A stretch of 64,000 bases of DNA. Origin: Alcanivorax sp. (GTDB lineage: Bacteria; Pseudomonadota; Gammaproteobacteria; Pseudomonadales; Alcanivoracaceae). A program made the position numbers and the translations under genes. Below the pieces are notes generated by a model. It was not told where the DNA came from and did no database searches. It saw only the letters and a program-made list of their open reading frames with translations. This document shows, piece by piece, positions 59,788 to 64,000 of the stretch; within the stretch, counting starts at the first letter, position 1, and each line of letters starts with the position of its first letter. The stretch spans positions 3,782,001 through 3,846,000 of the forward strand of contig NZ_CP051240.1 in the NCBI RefSeq assembly GCF_017794965.1, in the 5' to 3' direction.

Positions 59788-60240
59788 TTATTGTCGGCCG
59801 CTGTGCCCAAATCCGCCGGTACCCCGGTCACTACTGGTGAAAGTGTCTACCTGTTCCAGTTGAACCTGCATGACCGGCACGATCACCAGTTGAGCAATTC
59901 GCTCACCTGGCTCAATAGTGAACGGTTGCTGGCCCCGGTTCCAGCACGACACCATCAGCTCGCCCTGATAGTCGGAGTCGATCAGCCCCACCAGATTGCC
60001 CAGTACGATGCCGTGTTTGTGGCCCAGGCCGGAGCGCGGCAGGATCATGCCGGCGTAGCCCGGGTCGCTGATATAGATGGCCATGCCGGTGGGCAGCAGC
60101 TGGGTGTCGCCGGGGGCCAGGGTCAGCGGTTCCTTGACCATGGCGCGCAGATCAAGCCCGGCGGAGCCCTCGGTGGCGTAGTGAGGCAGTGGAATGGTGT
60201 CCCCCAGACGGGGATCGAGAACGCGGTACTGCAGTTTCAT
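59788..60240 (-). CDS. dut: dUTP diphosphatase
   Basis: A trimeric dUTPase of 150 residues that removes dUTP and makes dUMP for thymidylate synthesis. All five motifs are visible: GSAGLDLRAM, PRSGLGHKHGI, GLIDSDYQGEL, PGERIAQLVIVP and the C-terminal SDRGTGGFGHSGR. The ATG at 60240 (MKLQYRVLD) is the usual start; an upstream ATG at 60258 is in frame. It is transcribed with coaBC upstream on the same strand, the common dfp-dut pair, although a palindromic repeat (60257-60323) lies between them. Confidence 0.96.
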   Translation of the reverse strand: MKLQYRVLDPRLGDTIPLPHYATEGSAGLDLRAMVKEPLTLAPGDTQLLPTGMAIYISDPGYAGMILPRSGLGHKHGIVLGNLVGLIDSDYQGELMVSCWNRGQQPFTIEPGERIAQLVIVPVMQVQLEQVDTFTSSDRGTGGFGHSGRQ

Positions 60241-60256
60241 GGTATTCCCTTCGGTC

Positions 60257-60323
60257 ATGCATCACGCGGCACGCTTCACGCAACACGCGGCGTGGTGCAT
60301 GAAGCGTGATGCCTGTTGCGTGG
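60257..60323. repeat. CACGC-rich palindromic repeat between coaBC and dut
   Basis: CATGCATCACGCGGCACGCT ... and its inverted partner GCATGAAGCGTGATGCCTGT form a palindrome of about 67 bases. Parts of the same family recur at 61631-61664 and 62125-62160, flanking the four-helix-bundle gene. Confidence 0.65.
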
Positions 60324-61523
60324 TCAGTCTTTATACCTTATCGCAATCAGCTCAATAAGCTGTTTGGCGATCTGGGTCTTGGAGGCCAGGGGTAGCACCT
60401 TGTGGCCGCCGGGCCAGATTACGGTAAGGGCATTGTTGTCGCTGTTGAAGCCCACATTGCTGCCGGACACGTCGTTGGTGGCGATCATGTCCAGTTTCTT
60501 GTTGACCAGCTTGCCTTCCGCGTAGGCCATTACGTCCTGGGTTTCGGCGGCGAAGCCCACAGTGAAGGGGCGTTTGTCGTGTTCGGCCACGGAGGCAACG
60601 ATGTCCGGGTTTTTCACCAGCGTCAGGTGAATTTCCTCGGTGGATTTCTTGATCTTGTGGTCGGCGGTGACGGTGGGGCGGTAGTCCGCCACGGCGGCGG
60701 TGGCAATGAACACATCGCAGCCGTCGGCCACCACGTCCATGCATGCCTCGAACATGTCCACGGCACGGGTGACATCGATACGGGTGACGCGGTTGGGGGT
60801 GGGCAGGTTCACCGGGCCGGCGATCAGGGTGACACGGGCGCCGGCTTCGGCGGCGGCTTCTGCCAGGGCGAAGCCCATTTTGCCGGAGCTTTTGTTGGTG
60901 ATGTAGCGCACCGGGTCGATGGCTTCCCGGGTGGGGCCGGCGGTAATCACCACATGTTTGCCGGTGAGCAGTTCGTAATCGAACACCTCGGCGGCCTGTT
61001 CGATGATCTCGTGGGGTTCGAGCATGCGGCCGGCGCCCACATCACCGCAGGCCTGGCTGCCAGAGCCGGGACCGAATACGTGGACGCCTTTTTCCTGCAG
61101 CATCAGCAGATTCTGCTGGGTGCTTTTATCCGCCCACATCTGCTGGTTCATGGCCGGGGCAATGGCGATGGGGGCGCCGGTGGCCAGGCATAGGGTGTTG
61201 AGCAGGTCGTTGCCGTGACCATGGGCCAGCCGCGCCATGAAGTTGGCGGAGGCAGGGGCAATCAGTACCAGATCGGCCCAGCGGGCCAGCTCGATATGGC
61301 CCATGGCCGCTTCGGCAGCCGGGTCCAGCAGGGTGGTGTGCACCGGGTTGCCGGACAGCGCCTGCATGGTCAGCGGGGTAATGAATTCACAGGCCCCCTG
61401 GGTCATGACCACCCGAACCTGTGCACCGGCGTCCTGCAGGCGGCGCACCAGATCAGCGGCCTTGTAGGCAGCGATGCCGCCGGTAACACCCAGCAGAATG
61501 CGTTTATTGACCAGTCGTTGCAT
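60324..61523 (-). CDS. coaBC: Bifunctional phosphopantothenoylcysteine decarboxylase/synthetase
   Basis: A protein of 399 residues for two steps of coenzyme A synthesis. The flavin-dependent CoaC half (1-185) has LLGVTGGIAAYKA, PASANFMARLAHG and PAMNQQMW, with the catalytic Cys in SGSQACGDVGAGRM. The CoaB half (from about 190) begins ITAGPTREAIDPVRYITNKS, followed by SGKMGFALAEAA and the C-terminal NDVSGSNVGFNSDNNAL. Length and motifs are normal. dut is the next gene in the same direction. Confidence 0.95.
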   Translation of the reverse strand: MQRLVNKRILLGVTGGIAAYKAADLVRRLQDAGAQVRVVMTQGACEFITPLTMQALSGNPVHTTLLDPAAEAAMGHIELARWADLVLIAPASANFMARLAHGHGNDLLNTLCLATGAPIAIAPAMNQQMWADKSTQQNLLMLQEKGVHVFGPGSGSQACGDVGAGRMLEPHEIIEQAAEVFDYELLTGKHVVITAGPTREAIDPVRYITNKSSGKMGFALAEAAAEAGARVTLIAGPVNLPTPNRVTRIDVTRAVDMFEACMDVVADGCDVFIATAAVADYRPTVTADHKIKKSTEEIHLTLVKNPDIVASVAEHDKRPFTVGFAAETQDVMAYAEGKLVNKKLDMIATNDVSGSNVGFNSDNNALTVIWPGGHKVLPLASKTQIAKQLIELIAIRYKD

Positions 61524-61630
61524 GGGAAAAACCCTTTAATGGCTGACGGCAATCATGGCGAATCTCTTCTGCCGGCGCTGCCCCAGAACTGCTACTAATT
61601 TCAGGCGCATAGGGTAGCACTCAATGAGAG

Positions 61631-61664
61631 ACGCTACACGCAACACGCATCAGGCGGCACGCAG
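61631..61664. repeat. CACGC-type repeat, left of the four-helix-bundle gene
   Basis: ACGCTACACGCAACACGCAT followed by CAGGCGGCACGCAG; the reverse complement partly matches 62125-62160 on the other side of the gene. Confidence 0.5.
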
Positions 61665-61762
61665 AACCCTCGTGGCCTTGAGGTTTGGGCTGAGAAGAAG
61701 TGGCGTTTTCGTGTGGTGAGGTGGCGGTGGAAGGTAAGACTTTTCACATGGAGGTTTGGAGA

Positions 61763-62113
61763 GTGGGTCGACGTTATCAGGATTTGAGAGTGTGGCAGGC
61801 GGCCATGGAGATGGCTGAGGCGGCGTATGCGCTGGTGGCTGGTTTTCCGGATTCGGAGCGGTTTGGGCTGGTGCAGCAGATGCAGCGCTCTGCCATGAGT
61901 GTGCCGTCTAACATTGCCGAAGGTTATGGGCGCGGTGGTGATGTGGAGTTTGGGCGTTTCTTGAAAATAGCCCGAGGTTCGTTGTTCGAGCTGGAAACCC
62001 AGCTGATTGTCGCCGAACGGCTGGGTTATGGCTCCAGAAGTGATCTGGAGCCCTTTATCGAGAAGGTCTTCGCCCTGCTCTCCGGCATGCTTCGCAAGCT
62101 CGAAGGCGCGTAA
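61763..62113 (+). CDS. Four-helix-bundle protein (23S rRNA intervening-sequence family)
   Basis: A helical protein of about 116 residues with the family signature: RRYQDLRVWQAAMEMAEAAY, then GLVQQMQRSAMSVPSNIAEG and ARGSLFELETQLIVAERLGY. Such proteins form pentameric four-helix bundles and are encoded inside 23S rRNA intervening sequences or as stand-alone accessory genes; the role is unknown. I choose the GTG at 61763 because GGAGG lies eight bases upstream, inside the span of an in-frame ATG (61748) that has no ribosome site. It is flanked by copies of one palindromic repeat, which suggests it was inserted as a small unit between coaBC and the next gene. Confidence 0.85.
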   Translation: MGRRYQDLRVWQAAMEMAEAAYALVAGFPDSERFGLVQQMQRSAMSVPSNIAEGYGRGGDVEFGRFLKIARGSLFELETQLIVAERLGYGSRSDLEPFIEKVFALLSGMLRKLEGA

Positions 62114-62124
62114 GCGCCCCCGAG

Positions 62125-62160
62125 TCTTGGCGTGTTGCGTGCAGCGTGATGCCTGTTGCG
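62125..62160. repeat. CACGC-type repeat, right of the four-helix-bundle gene
   Basis: CTTGGCGTGTTGCGTGCAGC followed by GTGATGCCTGTTGCG is an inverted partner of the repeat at 61631-61664 and matches the right arm of the element at 60257-60323. Confidence 0.5.
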
Positions 62161-62196
62161 GACCTCTGGGGCTGTTCCCATGGCTCCGAGCCCAAA

Positions 62197-62988
62197 TCAT
62201 CGACTAGCCGTTTGATTCTGCATCAAACGCTGATACTGCCCCGTTATCTCATCCATCTTGGCGAGGATGGAGTCGGTGGTGACGGAGATGACGGTGGGGA
62301 CGTAGCGGCCGCTGTCTTCCAGTTCGAAGCCGGTGCGGGAGAAGTCCCACTGGTTGCGAACCCTTTGCAGTGCATCGTGCAGTTCTTGGGTGTTGTTGGG
62401 ATAGCCCTCCAGTTCGGCCAGGGAGTCGTCAAACAGGTTAATGGCCTGCTCGTATTCCTCGTTGAGATCGTCGGCGCGGACTTTCCAGGCGCGGGCCACG
62501 TAAACCTTGGCGATCTTCTGGGACAGCGTGCGCTGGCGGCCGGACAGGTTGACCAGGCGGGCGCTGTCGATGCCCGAGTAGCTCTCGATGGCCTTGACCA
62601 CGTCGTCGCAGGCCTTGAGCAGGGTCAGGTTGTCTTTCATCAGGGTGCTGGAGCCGGTTTTGCTGGGTTCGCTGATCATGCGCAGGCGGAGGGGAAGCCA
62701 CAGGGCTTCCACGGTATCGAGCTGACGGGAGATGGCGTCGGTAGGGCTGTAGTCGCGCAGTTCCAGCAGCTGCTCTTCAAACAGGGCTACCGCTTCATCC
62801 AGCTGGCGCTGGGCTTTGTCGGCCTGGATGCCGGCCCCGATGAGCAGGTAGTTCTTCATCATGCGCTGGGTCAGCATGCGCTGGCGGCCGGAAATGTTAA
62901 CCGCTTCGGCGTCTTCCATGGCAAGGGTCGGTACAGGGGCCATCAGGCCGGTAATCAGGGTGGCAATCAATAATAGTTGGCGAGTCAT
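62197..62988 (-). CDS. Secreted PilJ/NarX-type sensor-domain protein
   Basis: A protein of about 263 residues. The N-terminus (MTRQLLLIATLITGLMAPVP) is a signal peptide. Two copies of the PilJ/NarX N-terminal helical motif follow, ISGRQRMLTQRMMKNYLLIG (about residues 31-50) and NLSGRQRTLSQKIAKVYVAR (about 147-166), each in a helical bundle. No HAMP, kinase or methyl-accepting part follows, so it is a stand-alone periplasmic sensor domain. The ATG at 62988 is chosen because the signal peptide begins there; the open frame extends upstream to 63912 as non-coding shadow. It is divergent from radC. Confidence 0.8.
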   Translation of the reverse strand: MTRQLLLIATLITGLMAPVPTLAMEDAEAVNISGRQRMLTQRMMKNYLLIGAGIQADKAQRQLDEAVALFEEQLLELRDYSPTDAISRQLDTVEALWLPLRLRMISEPSKTGSSTLMKDNLTLLKACDDVVKAIESYSGIDSARLVNLSGRQRTLSQKIAKVYVARAWKVRADDLNEEYEQAINLFDDSLAELEGYPNNTQELHDALQRVRNQWDFSRTGFELEDSGRYVPTVISVTTDSILAKMDEITGQYQRLMQNQTASR

Positions 62989-63177
62989 TTTTTTGTCCGG
63001 GTGTGCTGTGGTGAATGCGTTCGCTGAGCAGGGAGCAAGGAGTGGGCCAGTCTCTCTGGCCAATAAAAACAGTGGGTTACGATTCAGGCATGGAGAGCGG
63101 TGTTCCGATATGGCGCTTTTTTCATGCTCGCCGCTGGTGCGGTGATCCGTTAGTGAACAAAAAAGGACAAGGATGTC

Positions 63178-63852
63178 ATGGCGATTACAGACTGGCCGGC
63201 GGATGAGCGGCCACGGGAAAAGTTGCTCACGCGTGGGGCGGAGGCGCTCAGCGATGCGGAATTGCTGGCGATCTTCCTGCGCACCGGGCAACAGGGCATG
63301 ACCGCGGTGGATCTGGCCCGCCAGCAGCTGGTTGCCGGTGGCGGCCTGCGTGCCATGCTGGATTGCAGCCCGGAGGCCATGGCCCGGCTGCCGGGCATGG
63401 GCAGTGCCCGGCGAGCCTTGCTGCTGGCGGCGTTGGAACTGGGGCGGCGTTATCTGGCCGAGCCATTGGAGCGGGGGCTGCCGTTGGATAACCCGGACAA
63501 GGCCGGGCAGCTGCTCACGGCGCGGATGCGCGGGCTGCCCTATGAGGTGTTTGCCTGCCTGTTTCTGGACAACAAGCACCGGCTGATTGCCTATGAGCAG
63601 CTGTTTCAGGGCACCATCGATGCGGCGGCGGTCTACCCCCGGGAGGTCTTGCGGCGGGCCATGGACCACAACGCCGCGGCGGTGATCCTGGCGCATAACC
63701 ACCCCTCCGGGGTGGCCGAGCCCAGCCAGTCGGATCACGCCATCACCCGGCGGTTGGTGGAGGCGCTGGGGCTGGTGGATATCCGGGTGCTGGATCACCT
63801 GGTGATCGGTGACGGTGGCTGGGTGTCGCTGGCGGCGCGGGGGGCGGTGTAG
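63178..63852 (+). CDS. radC: RadC-family JAMM-domain protein
   Basis: A protein of 224 residues. An N-terminal helix-hairpin-helix part (SDAELLAIFLRTG, then ARLPGMGSARRALL) precedes the JAMM/MPN domain with the metal-binding HNHPSG and SQSD motifs (about 177-193). The family is called RadC, but its role in DNA repair is doubtful and the biochemical activity is not settled. It is next to coaBC/dut, the normal location in gammaproteobacteria. The ATG at 63178 follows AAGGACAAGG. Length is normal. Confidence 0.93.
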   Translation: MAITDWPADERPREKLLTRGAEALSDAELLAIFLRTGQQGMTAVDLARQQLVAGGGLRAMLDCSPEAMARLPGMGSARRALLLAALELGRRYLAEPLERGLPLDNPDKAGQLLTARMRGLPYEVFACLFLDNKHRLIAYEQLFQGTIDAAAVYPREVLRRAMDHNAAAVILAHNHPSGVAEPSQSDHAITRRLVEALGLVDIRVLDHLVIGDGGWVSLAARGAV

Positions 63853-63862
63853 GGTGCTGTTT

Positions 63863-64000
63863 TGCGGCGGAGATGGGCTGACGCCCATTTCCGCCCTACG
63901 ACCCTTCGACATTAAATGCAGGGTGGAGATTATTCGCCGCGTTCAGCCCTTGGGGCCAGCCTGCGGCTGTTCTGTGCTTCGCTGGTCGGCGCAGGCCGAT
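63863..64000. repeat. Two intergenic repeats at the right edge
   Basis: GGCGGAGATGGGCTGACGCC followed by CATTTCCGCCCTACG (63866-63900) is the same palindrome as at 42527-42567. The stretch from about 63950 (GGGGCCAGCCTGCGGCTGTT, then CTGTGCTTCGCTGGTC) matches in reverse complement the insert within the methyltransferase gene at 16541-16660. No gene is visible before the window ends. Confidence 0.6.

Noticed and set aside
62989..63912. N-terminal extension of the PilJ-like protein in the open frame upstream to 63912.
   Set aside because: It runs antisense to radC and lacks a domain; the signal peptide starting at 62988 marks the real start.
1..64000. tRNA genes, rRNA genes, integrases or transposases marking the island.
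   Set aside because: I read both strands for such signals and found none; short or diverged tRNA genes cannot be excluded without a search.

Overview
The window looks like a chromosomal stretch of a marine gammaproteobacterium. The order yicC-rph-pyrE ... slmA ... argB, algC, dut, coaBC ... radC, the high GC content with C/G-ending codons, the fatty acid desaturase and AraC regulator, and the many REP-like palindromes (GTGGGAGC...GCTCCCAC) are all compatible with Alcanivorax or a close relative. This assignment is inference, because no rRNA or other marker gene is present.

Left flank (84-2121): a fatty acid desaturase and an AraC-type regulator, divergently oriented. Right flank (51209-63852): housekeeping genes yicC, rph, pyrE, a periplasmic coiled-coil protein, slmA, argB, algC (with an N-terminal membrane sensor-like domain), dut, coaBC, a four-helix-bundle gene, a PilJ/NarX-type sensor domain protein and radC. 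Many palindromic repeats lie between them.

The middle (about 2430-50981) is a very large defence island with no recognisable integrase. A WYL-domain regulator (minus strand) faces a run of plus-strand genes, mostly overlapping or closely spaced, from 3470 to 38304. In order they are: a Cys-rich small protein, an HExxH protein, an XRE regulator with its own palindromic operator, an unknown 334-residue protein, a HEPN-like protein, an acidic TPR-like protein, two SNF2-family helicases, a PglX/Eco57I-like N6-adenine methyltransferase split by a one-base frameshift, a RecD-like helicase with a possible C-terminal nuclease domain, a small ORF, a YaaW/UPF0174 protein, a membrane/coiled-coil protein, ZorA-like and ZorB-like stator proteins, an HNH endonuclease, a 2137-residue YprA/DruE-like helicase with DUF1998 and a C-terminal nuclease-like domain, a UvrD-like helicase with a RelE-like N-terminus, and a PD-(D/E)XK-type protein. 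Convergent to it lies an XRE regulator plus a beta-CASP metallo-beta-lactamase. This arrangement combines parts of DISARM (SNF2 helicase, methylase, DUF1998 helicase), Druantia (giant DUF1998 helicase) and type II Zorya (ZorA, ZorB, HNH). It matches no complete canonical system that I know, and is the best candidate for an undescribed or little-described multi-gene system.

The island then carries a YhfG-Fic toxin-antitoxin pair with a palindromic operator over its promoter, a complete Wadjet anti-plasmid operon (jetA, jetB, jetC, jetD, minus strand) interrupted by a 480-bp REP cluster between jetB and jetC, and an orphan two-gene module. Two repeat units lie in frame inside the methyltransferase gene, and its target-recognition part has a patchwork base composition. 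Together with the frameshift, this suggests that the methyltransferase is a recombining and possibly phase-variable part of the system.
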